8,316 nt of DNA from an uncultured Bacteroidales bacterium (GCA_934725285.1 CAKVBK010000081.1:1-8316); one strand, 5' to 3'; counted from the stretch's first letter, positions 1-6,988 are shown. Made by a program: numbers and translations. The notes: generated by a model not told the origin, from the sequence alone.

Positions 1-327
1 TTCGGAGGGATAGGTCTGACCCAGTCCTTCGCCCTTGAGCTCGCCCCTTACAGGGTGAAAGTCAACAGCATCTGCCCTGGCAACTACTACGACGGGCCGC
101 TGTGGAGCAATCCGGAGAACGGCCTGTTCATCCAGTACCTCAACGCCGGGAAAGTTCCTGGAGCGAAGACAGTGCAGGACGTGAAAGATTACTACCTCGC
201 CCAGGTGCCTATGCGCAAGGGCTGCAACCCTGTGGATGTCTGCAAGGCCATCCTCTACGCCATCGACCAGACCGGAGAGACCGGACAGGCGATTCCTGTG
301 ACGGGAGGTCAGGTGATGCTGGCTTAA
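1..327 (+). CDS. Short-chain dehydrogenase/reductase, SrlD-like, 3' part only
   Basis: This is the C-terminal 108 residues of a Rossmann-fold NAD(P)-dependent oxidoreductase; the gene begins left of the window. The first residues (FGGIGLTQSFALELA) match the helix that normally directly follows the catalytic YxxxK motif, so the active-site tyrosine and lysine lie just off the edge. The strand and loop RVKVNSICPGN are typical SDR sequence, and the end, TGQAIPVTGGQVMLA, closely resembles the end of sorbitol-6-phosphate 2-dehydrogenase (SrlD: TGQSINVTGGQVMF, from memory). The KGCNPVDV segment also fits that family. Reading is open from base 1, so the GTG at 55 is internal, not a start. The stop is TAA at 325-327. 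A class II aldolase follows 70 bp downstream on the same strand, which suggests a shared sugar- or polyol-phosphate pathway. The exact substrate is inferred and uncertain; the SDR assignment is firm. Confidence 0.88.
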   Translation, partial: FGGIGLTQSFALELAPYRVKVNSICPGNYYDGPLWSNPENGLFIQYLNAGKVPGAKTVQDVKDYYLAQVPMRKGCNPVDVCKAILYAIDQTGETGQAIPVTGGQVMLA

Positions 328-397
328 TTGTAAATCCGGGAATCCGCCTTGTCTTCAAACGGATCAAAGCGGCTTCCAAATGTAATTCATTAATATT

Positions 398-1705
398 ATG
401 AAACAACTAGACGTTAATCTGATGCATCCAGCCGAGCAGATCGCAATCATCATCGGCAGGATCTATCGCAGCGAGATGACCACCACCTCCGGTGGGAACC
501 TGTCCATCATGGACGAGAACGGAGACATGTGGATCACCCCGGCGGCGATTGACAAGGGTTCTCTTACCCCAGCGGACATCATGTGTGTGAAGGCCGACGG
601 AACCATCGTAGGTCCTCACAGGCCATCGTCCGAGTACCCGTTCCACAAGGCCATCTACAAGATGAACCCGCATATTCATTCTGTGATCCACGCACACCCT
701 CCAGGACTTGTGACCTTCAGCATGGTCCATCAGGTTCCGGACACGAGCATCATCCCTCAGGCGCGAGAAACTTGCGGTCCTGTCGGATTCGCCGAATATG
801 CCCTCCCAGGGAGCGAGCTTCTGGGAAAGAAGATTGTGGCCGAGTTCAAGAAGAACCCTGACTACAAGGCCGTCATCATGGAGAACCACGGTGTCGTTGT
901 CGCCGGCGAGGACATCGCCGATGCTTACCAGAGGTTCGAGACCCTTGAGCTTTGCGCCCGCACAATCCTGAACGCAAAGACGTTGGGCGAGCCTAAGTAC
1001 CTCAGCGAGGATCAGATTCTCCAGCACGAAAAAGCTGTCAACACTCCGTTCCAGCACTTCATGAACGTGGAGCACCCGTCCGACGAGAGGGCGATCCGCG
1101 CGGAGATCTGCAAGATTGTCCGCAGGGCATGTTCACAGGGACTTATGTGCAGCTCATACGGCACCGCATCTGTGCGTTGGAGAGGCAATGACTTCCTCAT
1201 CACACCGTCCAGCATGCAGCGTTGGGATCTTGAACCGGAAGACATCGTCCAGGTAAAGGACGGAATGGTGGAGGCCGGGAAGAACGCTAGCCGCTCTGTG
1301 GCGCTCCACTATGAGATCTACCGCCGCAACCCGAAGGTCAACTCTATCATCCTGACACAGTCTCCTGCCCTGATGGGATTCTGTACGACAGGTGTGAAAT
1401 TTGACGTGCGCACGATTCCGGAGAGCTGGATTTTCCTTCAGGACATCCCGACATTCCCGTTCGGAAGCCAGTACAACGAACATCTTACAGAGCTCGCCGA
1501 TGAGTTCAAGCACAGGCCGTTCGTGATGCTGGAGAATGATTCCGTTGTGGTGACAGGCGATCAGCTCATCAACACATTCGACCGGCTTGAAGTGGCGGAC
1601 TTCAGCGCTCGTTCGCTGATCCTCGCGGCTCCGCTGGGCAAACTGAACCCGATCACCGACGAGGAGATCGAGGAGCTCCGCGTGGCGTTCCACGTGGGTG
1701 AATAG
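398..1705 (+). CDS. Tandem class II aldolase/adducin protein (active N-domain, degenerate C-domain)
   Basis: The 435-residue protein is about twice the usual ~215 residues of a class II aldolase (FucA, RhaD, AraD type), which cleave or epimerise sugar phosphates with a divalent metal. Domain 1 (about 10-195) has the phosphate-binding SGGNLS at 31-36, WITP at 45-48, catalytic Glu79 in PSSEYPFH, and metal ligands His98 and His100 in HAH and His164 in ENHG. Domain 2 (about 230-415) aligns along its length: YGTAS 254-258, LITP 267-270, and an LHYEIY segment matching the FHKAIY after Glu79. However, the Glu79 position is Ser300, His98 is Leu319, His100 is Gln321 and His164 is Asp381. Domain 2 is therefore probably structural or regulatory. 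The ATG follows an A/T-rich leader, as is usual in Bacteroidetes. The gene probably shares an operon with the SDR upstream. The likely reaction is aldol cleavage of a ketose phosphate; the substrate cannot be told from sequence. A longer fusion or adducin-like non-enzymatic role is less likely given the intact first domain. Confidence 0.9.
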   Translation: MKQLDVNLMHPAEQIAIIIGRIYRSEMTTTSGGNLSIMDENGDMWITPAAIDKGSLTPADIMCVKADGTIVGPHRPSSEYPFHKAIYKMNPHIHSVIHAHPPGLVTFSMVHQVPDTSIIPQARETCGPVGFAEYALPGSELLGKKIVAEFKKNPDYKAVIMENHGVVVAGEDIADAYQRFETLELCARTILNAKTLGEPKYLSEDQILQHEKAVNTPFQHFMNVEHPSDERAIRAEICKIVRRACSQGLMCSSYGTASVRWRGNDFLITPSSMQRWDLEPEDIVQVKDGMVEAGKNASRSVALHYEIYRRNPKVNSIILTQSPALMGFCTTGVKFDVRTIPESWIFLQDIPTFPFGSQYNEHLTELADEFKHRPFVMLENDSVVVTGDQLINTFDRLEVADFSARSLILAAPLGKLNPITDEEIEELRVAFHVGE

Positions 1706-1706
1706 T

Positions 1707-1805
1707 TGAAGCAGGCATATACTGCCTCCGGTGGTCCTCCCCACTTCGTGGGTCCCCTCCCTCTTCGGGAGCCAAAGCCACCTACGGCAGTATATGTCTG
1801 CTTTA
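1707..1805. repeat. Nested palindromic element with branched fold
   Basis: Bases 1707-1726 pair with 1786-1805 in a 20-bp stem (18 Watson-Crick and two G-T pairs). Inside it, after a 3x3 internal loop, GGTGG 1730-1734 pairs with CCACC 1778-1782. Two apical hairpins sit on top: CCCAC/GTGGG (1740-1744 with 1748-1752, TTC loop) and CTCCC/GGGAG (1757-1761 with 1767-1771, loop TCTTC). The element starts one base after the aldolase stop codon. It has no U-run of an intrinsic terminator and no ORF. It resembles REP/BIME-like or MITE-like extragenic elements; that class is inferred, the pairing is seen directly. Confidence 0.75.
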
Positions 1806-1832
1806 GCCAAAGTATAACTGTAAAACAACTGC

Positions 1833-1862
1833 CACTTCGACAAGCTCAGTGACCGGTGAAGT
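1833..1862. repeat. Short palindromic CTTCGACAAGCTCAG-type repeat
   Basis: The unit contains CTTCGACAAGCTCAG at 1835-1849. CACT 1833-1836 can pair with AGTG 1848-1851, or ACTTC 1834-1838 with GAAGT 1858-1862. From memory, this core recurs as a short interspersed extragenic repeat in many unrelated bacterial genomes; only one copy is present here, so multi-copy status cannot be shown from the window. Confidence 0.5.
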
Positions 1863-1874
1863 TTAAGAGCTTGA

Positions 1875-1934
1875 ATAGAATAAACCCCTCCCGAATTTTG
1901 GTAACGTGCAAAATTCGGGAGGGGTTTATTTTAT
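1875..1934. terminator. Bidirectional intrinsic terminator with long perfect stem
   Basis: Bases 1879-1900 are perfectly complementary to 1909-1930 (22 bp) around an 8-nt loop, GTAACGTG. One G-T pair and three more pairs extend the stem to 1875-1934. The G/C-rich centre (CCCCTCCCG) is flanked by A/T-rich ends, so each strand ends in a T-rich tract. It lies between two convergent operons, the SDR-aldolase pair on + and the efflux operon on -, 31 bp beyond the last permease stop codon. It is placed to end transcription from both sides. Confidence 0.9.
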
Positions 1935-1972
1935 CGCATCAAGATTCACTCTATCGTATCAGGCTTTACTCG
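1933..1972. repeat. Tandem imperfect 20-bp direct repeat
   Basis: Bases 1933-1952 and 1953-1972 align without gaps at 15 of 20 positions, both starting ATCG(C/T)ATCA. The second unit overlaps the end of the minus-strand permease gene, including its stop codon, and the first overlaps the base of the terminator stem by two bases. It may be an old slippage duplication; no function is evident. Confidence 0.45.
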
Positions 1973-3243
1973 CCGGCGATGATCTTAGCGTCCTCCTTAC
2001 GGTCGATTCCGACACGTTTTTCAAAGCGCTCACGCCTTTCGAGAAGAGCCTCCTTATGGCGGATAACCCAATTCTCAAGGTAGATGGCCGCACAAGCGAG
2101 GAAGAAGTAAATTATCGTCTGAAGCACCATCGCCTTCATCTGAACATCAGCGGCTCCCATGTCACCACCTGCGGTGCTGAGATTGATGAAGCCCTGCGCT
2201 CCGAATGTGGACGGGAATATGTAGGAGAACCATTTCCAAAACTCAGGGAAAGCGATTGTCGGCCAAGAGCACCCTGTCAAGAACAGAGCCACAGGTGACA
2301 TCGCAAGGAAGAGAAGAAAGACGGACTCTCTTCTTGTAATCAGCGTGCTCCAAGTCATGCTGAAGAACACACAATCGGTGATGAAGAACACCAACAGAGC
2401 TAGCACGTCATGGAATTCTCCCCTTTGAGGAATCCCAAATATGGCCGGCACGATGAAGGCAATGTACATGCCCACGGCAAGGTAAAGCAGCCAATAGGCT
2501 CCTCCACGCCCCAGAACCACACGACCAACACCGTGACCTTCAAGTTTGTCAGGAAGCGAGGCAAAACTGCGGTTCCTCTCTCTGGCCGTTCCGACCAACA
2601 GGGACATTCCGTAGAACAACGTCTGCTGGATGATGATCATCAGGATTGCCGAAATCAGGAAGAAACTGTAGTTGAAAGCCCTGTTGTACGGGTTGTTGTC
2701 CTCGTAGCCAAGCGGCTTGACAGTCTGCGAAATCTGCTGTTCCGACATGCCGGCAGACGCGAACCTCTGCATCTGGATCTGCCCGACCTCATGCAACATC
2801 ACGAAGTTGGTGGCCATCAAGGCGTTCTTGTAGTACAGGAAGCTGCTCATGTCCGCATAGACGGAGAATGTGGCGGTCTCGTTCCTCGCAAGTTTTTCAC
2901 CGAAATCTGAAGGGAAATAAATGATACCGTTGACCTTGCGTTCCTGCATCATCTTTTCCGCCTCGGCCATATTCACACAATTCGCTGCGATTTCCACCTC
3001 CCTCGTTGCGTCAATTTCCCTTATGAAACGATGGCTGTCCGGACTGTCACAATTGTCAACAACAGCGACCGGTGTGTCCGAAAGGATGCCATTCAGATAG
3101 ACGACATTGTACAACAGCGGGTAGGCTAGTCCTGCAACAAGGAAAATCAGCAGCACACCACTGTCCGAGAAAATCTGACGAAACTCATGGCAGAATATGC
3201 CCCAGAAGTCCTTGATCCATGTTTTTGCGTATGAATTTCTCAT
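1966..3243 (-). CDS. ABC-2 type transporter permease (second permease of efflux operon)
   Basis: This 425-residue inner-membrane protein has the ABC-2 permease layout (YhhJ/YbhR-like, COG0842 type). One membrane segment lies near the N-terminus (about 28-49). A large periplasmic domain of about 140 residues follows (VAVVDNCDSPDSHRFIREID, then KVNGIIYFPSDFGEKLARN). A cluster of five more hydrophobic segments lies at about 192-213, 246-270, 278-300, 307-323 and 372-390. The VDxDxS-like start of the periplasmic domain and the NGIIYFP strand are typical of permeases that work with a periplasmic adaptor. The C-terminal tail (394-425) is highly charged and probably cytoplasmic. The ATG at 3243 is only 5 bp beyond the stop of the preceding permease, indicating translational coupling and a permease heterodimer. 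No Walker A or ABC signature motif is present here, so the protein needs a separate ATPase. The substrate is unknown. Confidence 0.9.
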   Translation of the reverse strand: MRNSYAKTWIKDFWGIFCHEFRQIFSDSGVLLIFLVAGLAYPLLYNVVYLNGILSDTPVAVVDNCDSPDSHRFIREIDATREVEIAANCVNMAEAEKMMQERKVNGIIYFPSDFGEKLARNETATFSVYADMSSFLYYKNALMATNFVMLHEVGQIQMQRFASAGMSEQQISQTVKPLGYEDNNPYNRAFNYSFFLISAILMIIIQQTLFYGMSLLVGTARERNRSFASLPDKLEGHGVGRVVLGRGGAYWLLYLAVGMYIAFIVPAIFGIPQRGEFHDVLALLVFFITDCVFFSMTWSTLITRRESVFLLFLAMSPVALFLTGCSWPTIAFPEFWKWFSYIFPSTFGAQGFINLSTAGGDMGAADVQMKAMVLQTIIYFFLACAAIYLENWVIRHKEALLERRERFEKRVGIDRKEDAKIIAGE

Positions 3244-3248
3244 GTCAC

Positions 3249-4421
3249 TTAGTCTTTAGGGAAGTTCTGATGAATGTACGCCTTCTTAAGTCGTGTAAGA
3301 CCTACGAGAGGCACCAGGATAAACAGAAGCAGATATATTGCCTGCCTCCACCATCCAGCGAATCCGGCTCCAAAGATGGCCTCCTGAACATAAAATTCAT
3401 AGTAATGCCTGAGCGGGAACGCAGAAGCAAGCCCCTGAATGTATGGAGGCATCGCCTCGATCGGAAGTGTAAAGCCTGAAAGCGAGAATCCAAGCACGCT
3501 GTAAAGGGCGCCAATACTCAAAGCCAACCTCGGCACCGGGAGCATCTCGATGATGAAAACCGCGATTGCCTCACTGGCTAAAATCATCAGGAATATTCCC
3601 AAGAACATATTCCAGATAGATCCAGCCAACGGGAAGTGCAACTGATGGTACATCAGCAGGATAAGGATCAAGCCTATCGCTGAGAATGTCAGAGTCCAAA
3701 CCAGCAGCTTGCCGGCAAGCGCGGTGACTATAGAGTTCCCCGACGTCTTAAGCAGGTGACGTGACGTACCGTACTTCAACTCCGCTCCCAATGAATATAT
3801 CAGGACGATTATCGCTATCATCTCCAACACACCTGGCAGCAGGACGCTGCACAGGTAATAACCGTAATTGGTCGTGGTGTTGCCGATCTGATGCAGATCC
3901 ACATTGACAGGCTGGATCATACCCATGATCTGGCTGTCATTGTAACCCCTCGCCCTGAACGCCTCTCTCTGGACGGCTCCGTTGGTCAGGTTGACCATCG
4001 TGAGCAGATCCTTCCACGCCAACGCTCCGCTGACGAAGTACAATCCGTTGACATAGAACGTGATCTTCGGCTGTCTGTTCGCCTGGATGTCATCATTCAT
4101 CCCGACAGGAACCACACAAACAGCGGCGATCTTGCCTCTGTTCATGTCCTCTCTGGCAGCGGCGAACGAATCGTAGTGGACGACCTTGCCCAACTGGGTG
4201 GCATCCAACTGCTGGCAGAAATTCCTGGAAGTCGATGAATAGTCATAGTCCACAAGACCTATAGGAACATCACTCGGCAGCCCCGCCTTCAGAAATGTCA
4301 GAAAGAATATGGCGCAGAAAGCGATCACGCCTACCGAACCCAGAAGATAGAGCGGGCGCTGCCTGATTATCCTGAGTTCGCGGCGCGCGACCGCAATAAT
4401 TCTCTGCCAATTGTTGTTCAT
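3249..4421 (-). CDS. ABC-2 type transporter permease (first permease of efflux operon)
   Basis: This 390-residue protein is a paralogue of the permease that follows it. It has an N-terminal membrane segment at about 25-44 and a periplasmic domain at about 45-187 that starts with VPIGLVDYDYSSTSR and includes GKIAAVCVVPVGMNDDI. Hydrophobic segments follow at about 188-210, 232-256, 266-290, 298-318 and 357-375. The segment GFSLSGFTLPIEAMPPYIQGLA before the last membrane helix is characteristic of ABC-2 permeases (the FPxxxMPxxxQ-type motif). The family moves drugs, bile salts, lipids or other hydrophobic compounds; nothing here fixes the substrate. Its ATG at 4421 lies 6 bp beyond the adaptor stop codon, and its own stop is 5 bp before the next permease, so the three genes are tightly coupled. 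It contains no nucleotide-binding domain. Confidence 0.9.
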   Translation of the reverse strand: MNNNWQRIIAVARRELRIIRQRPLYLLGSVGVIAFCAIFFLTFLKAGLPSDVPIGLVDYDYSSTSRNFCQQLDATQLGKVVHYDSFAAAREDMNRGKIAAVCVVPVGMNDDIQANRQPKITFYVNGLYFVSGALAWKDLLTMVNLTNGAVQREAFRARGYNDSQIMGMIQPVNVDLHQIGNTTTNYGYYLCSVLLPGVLEMIAIIVLIYSLGAELKYGTSRHLLKTSGNSIVTALAGKLLVWTLTFSAIGLILILLMYHQLHFPLAGSIWNMFLGIFLMILASEAIAVFIIEMLPVPRLALSIGALYSVLGFSLSGFTLPIEAMPPYIQGLASAFPLRHYYEFYVQEAIFGAGFAGWWRQAIYLLLFILVPLVGLTRLKKAYIHQNFPKD

Positions 4422-4427
4422 GATCCC

Positions 4428-5414
4428 TTATTTTACAATGGCGGACATGCCTGGACGGATTCCGTCAACCTTGACATCCGGAACGGCTCTGACCTCAAAG
4501 GTCTTGGCATCGTACATTCCAGTCTCCTTGGTCGCCTTCCATGTGGCGTAGGATTCACGGACAGCCACATAGTTGACAGTCGCAGGAACCTCCTTGCCGT
4601 CAAGCGCCGGGATGATCACCGTGATCTTGTCACCCTGCTTCATGCCATGGAGATAGTCCTCACGGACATTGAACGTGAACCAGATGTCGTTAAGATCCGT
4701 GACACTGGCGACAGGTGCTCCCTGGCCGACCAGTTCACCGACCTTAGGGAACAAAGCGGAGATGATGCCGTCTGAAGGAGATGTCAGGTAAAGTTCTCCA
4801 AGATAGGACTCAACCTCCATCAAAGCTCCGTTGGCCTGATCCACCAAGGCCTGAGCCGCAGCCTTGTCCTCAGCCCTCGCTCCGTTGACGGCCATGTCGT
4901 ACTGGCTCTTGGCAGCCTTTGTCTGGGCGACAGCGGCATCGTACTTGGCCTTTACCTCGTCGTATTTCTGAGCGGCGATCACTTTCTGGTCATAGAGTTT
5001 CTGAATCCTGTCGAAAGACTTTTTCATCACGTCTTCCTGAACCAATGCGGTCTGGTAGAGCTCATAGGCTCCGGCGATCTGCTCCTTGCGGGCACCGTTC
5101 TGTGCCTTCCTGCTCTGGGCGCTCACCGCGGCCTTGACTGCGTTCGCCTGGGCAAGTTTCGCACGGACCTCCGGAGAGTCGATGAAAGCGACAGTGTCTC
5201 CTTTGTGGACCATCTGCCCTTCTTTTACATAAAGCTCTTCGATTCTGCCGGGGACCTTTCCTGAAACCCTATATTCACTGGCCTCAGCCTCGCCTTGGAT
5301 TGCCAAAGGTTTTGGTTTTGACACGAAATAGCCGATGACTGCGATCAGAAGGATGATCACGATAAGCGCCACAATACCGATAACAAGATTGTAGCTTTTC
5401 TTTTCCTTTTCCAT
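4428..5414 (-). CDS. HlyD-family periplasmic adaptor (membrane fusion protein)
   Basis: The 328-residue protein links inner-membrane permeases to an outer-membrane channel. A single uncleaved membrane anchor lies at about 9-31 after a short charged cytoplasmic tail; there is no lipobox cysteine. The first lipoyl half-motif is at about 47-79 (VSGKVPGRIEELYVKEGQMV). A long coiled-coil hairpin spans about 82-205, with a tip segment RIQKLYDQKVIAAQKYDEV at 136-154 that fits the R-L pattern known to contact TolC-type channels. Each arm carries an NGAR motif (106-109 and 177-180), as in YbhG/YhiI-type adaptors. The second lipoyl half is at about 208-240 (LTSPSDGIISALFPKVGELV), followed by a beta-barrel domain ending in the family-typical GIRPGMSAIVK. 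It sits between the channel gene (47 bp upstream) and the permeases (6 bp downstream), the standard order for a tripartite exporter. Confidence 0.94.
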   Translation of the reverse strand: MEKEKKSYNLVIGIVALIVIILLIAVIGYFVSKPKPLAIQGEAEASEYRVSGKVPGRIEELYVKEGQMVHKGDTVAFIDSPEVRAKLAQANAVKAAVSAQSRKAQNGARKEQIAGAYELYQTALVQEDVMKKSFDRIQKLYDQKVIAAQKYDEVKAKYDAAVAQTKAAKSQYDMAVNGARAEDKAAAQALVDQANGALMEVESYLGELYLTSPSDGIISALFPKVGELVGQGAPVASVTDLNDIWFTFNVREDYLHGMKQGDKITVIIPALDGKEVPATVNYVAVRESYATWKATKETGMYDAKTFEVRAVPDVKVDGIRPGMSAIVK

Positions 5415-5461
5415 AATATTCTTGTTTTTATTATTTGCTTATAACAACCTTATAACAACGA

Positions 5462-6988
5462 TTATTTAACCTGTGCACGATTGTTTCCTTCGGCCTTGTT
5501 AAGGTTGGCGGCAAGCATCTGGAGCTCGATCCCCGCGTCAATATATTCAGAATGAGCCTTGAGCCATGCTGTCTGGGCCGCAAGGGCCGTGTTTGTCTCT
5601 ATCACTCCCTCCTCGAAACCGACTGTGGCGGTACGGAGGTTCTCCTCCGCGCTTGAAAGGTTGTTCTGCGCCATCGTCAGTTTCTCAAGAGCCTCGCCTT
5701 CTTGTTTGCGGAGCTGTGTCACCTGCAGATTGATAAGATTTTTGGCATCCTCCAGCTGAGCTCTGTAAAGAGTGGCCTCCGCCTTTGCCTTGCGGGTCTT
5801 GCTCAGAGCCTCGAAACCGTGGAAGATAGGGATGTTGACCATCACGCCGGCGTTGAAGAAACCACCCCAATCCTTCTGGAAGCCGTTCTTGAGGTTAGGA
5901 TTCGTCACTGAATAGCCGGCCATCAATGCGACTTTAGGCATCATGTCAGCTCTCGCCACCCTGACTTTGCCGTCATAGATCTTCGAAGCGAGTTCGAGGC
6001 TTCTGGTCTCCGGTCTGTCAGCATAGATCTGCTCAAGATCTTTGCCCGCTCCCATCTGAGGTACAGGAATGTCCGAAAGCTCTTCATCAGCGAGGACGAT
6101 ATCCGAATTGAGATCAATTCCTATTTGTTTGCAAAGCAGCATCTTGGCTAAAGTCAACCCGTTGTCGGACTTCGTTTTGAGCATGTCCGCCTCATTGGCC
6201 TTGACCTTTATCTGAAGAGCGTCCGACTCTGTGGCCACCCCTTCCTTGACGGAAAGGTCGACATCGTGCTCCATCTTGTGAAGCAGGTCAGCGTAGGCAT
6301 CCGCAAGTTTCTTCTTGTTCGCTATGGAGACAATCTGCCAGTAAGCCTGATCAACATCCACTATCACCTGTTGGTACTGCTGGTCGTACTGTGTCTTTGA
6401 CAGCTCCTCTGCCAATTTGGCAATCCGGTTGGCGGCGACAATCTTGCCTCCGACGAACACGGGCTGCTGAACCGTCACAGCACCTGCGAAAATATTCTGC
6501 GTATCCGGATGGAAAGCGTCATCGATTTCCTTACCCAAAGCGTTGATCGTCTGAGACATATCCGTCTGTGAAAGCGCACCGAGGACAGTCTGCCACATCG
6601 GGCTTTTCATATACTCTGCGGCAGCCGCAGGATTGGATTTGATCGCGGTCATCAAGCTCTGGCTGAACTCCTGAGCTTGGGTGTGGATCAAAGTGCCCAT
6701 ATTCTGCAACTTCTGGGATGTGGCATCGCTGACCAGGGCTATGTCATTGGCGTTATAGACGTAGGCACCTGTCGCGGAAATATTCGGAAGATAATTGGCG
6801 AACGCGATCTTGCGGTCATAACCGGCCATCTCGATCTTGGTTTCCGCCTGTTTCAAGGTCTTGTTGTTCTCCACCGCCATTTCACGGCATTGCTCCAGCG
6901 TCAGCGTCTGCTGGGCATTCACCACCACAGGCACAAGAGCCGCAGCGACCAATGTTGAGATTTTGACAATGTACTTGCTCATATTCAT
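5462..6988 (-). CDS. TolC-family outer-membrane efflux channel
   Basis: This is the first gene of the four-gene efflux operon. A signal peptide occupies residues 1-25 (hydrophobic TLVAAALVPVVV, likely cleavage NA|QQ). The mature protein starts TLTLEQCREMAVENN, the classic opening of outer-membrane efflux proteins. Two structural repeats are visible, each a beta-strand pair between long helices: the first around 69-83 and 166-181 (VTVQQPVFVGGK), the second around 350-392 (KVALMAGYS, then GVMVNIPIFHG). The VFVGGK and IFHGFEA turns are equivalent. Between the strands of the first repeat lies an extra, mostly helical stretch of about 80 residues (84-165), where E. coli TolC has a short loop. At 508 residues it is a little longer than E. 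coli TolC. The ATG at 6988 gives MNMSKY; the second methionine (6982) is an equally possible start and leaves the signal peptide intact. Confidence 0.95.
   Translation of the reverse strand: MNMSKYIVKISTLVAAALVPVVVNAQQTLTLEQCREMAVENNKTLKQAETKIEMAGYDRKIAFANYLPNISATGAYVYNANDIALVSDATSQKLQNMGTLIHTQAQEFSQSLMTAIKSNPAAAAEYMKSPMWQTVLGALSQTDMSQTINALGKEIDDAFHPDTQNIFAGAVTVQQPVFVGGKIVAANRIAKLAEELSKTQYDQQYQQVIVDVDQAYWQIVSIANKKKLADAYADLLHKMEHDVDLSVKEGVATESDALQIKVKANEADMLKTKSDNGLTLAKMLLCKQIGIDLNSDIVLADEELSDIPVPQMGAGKDLEQIYADRPETRSLELASKIYDGKVRVARADMMPKVALMAGYSVTNPNLKNGFQKDWGGFFNAGVMVNIPIFHGFEALSKTRKAKAEATLYRAQLEDAKNLINLQVTQLRKQEGEALEKLTMAQNNLSSAEENLRTATVGFEEGVIETNTALAAQTAWLKAHSEYIDAGIELQMLAANLNKAEGNNRAQVK

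Noticed and set aside
55..327. GTG at 55 as the start of a small 90-residue protein
   Set aside because: The frame is open to base 1 and the preceding residues are conserved SDR helix sequence, so the gene is cut by the window edge.
344..372. Hairpin CCGCCTTG/CAAAGCGG between the SDR and aldolase genes, as a terminator or attenuator
   Set aside because: It has a mismatch in an 8-bp stem, a 13-nt loop and no T-run; it could arise by chance and does not argue against co-transcription.
407..1075. Long antisense open frame (222 codons) opposite the aldolase N-domain
   Set aside because: It is the shadow of a well-supported gene; the translation has no recognisable domain and is rich in residues typical of antisense reading of G+C-biased codons.
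1154..1843. Minus-strand open frame (229 codons) covering the aldolase C-domain and the palindromic element
   Set aside because: It lies antisense to clear coding sequence and crosses the structured repeat; no family resemblance or promoter seen.
1706..1965. Insertion sequence or integron site
   Set aside because: No transposase or integrase fragment and no target-site duplication around the palindromic element were found.
2410..2910. Plus-strand open frame (166 codons) inside the second permease gene
   Set aside because: It is antisense to a membrane protein with clear family features; the His/Arg/Val-rich product has no recognisable domain.
1966..6988. RND-type efflux system
   Set aside because: There is no ~1000-residue RND pump gene; the inner-membrane parts are two ~400-residue ABC-2 type permeases.
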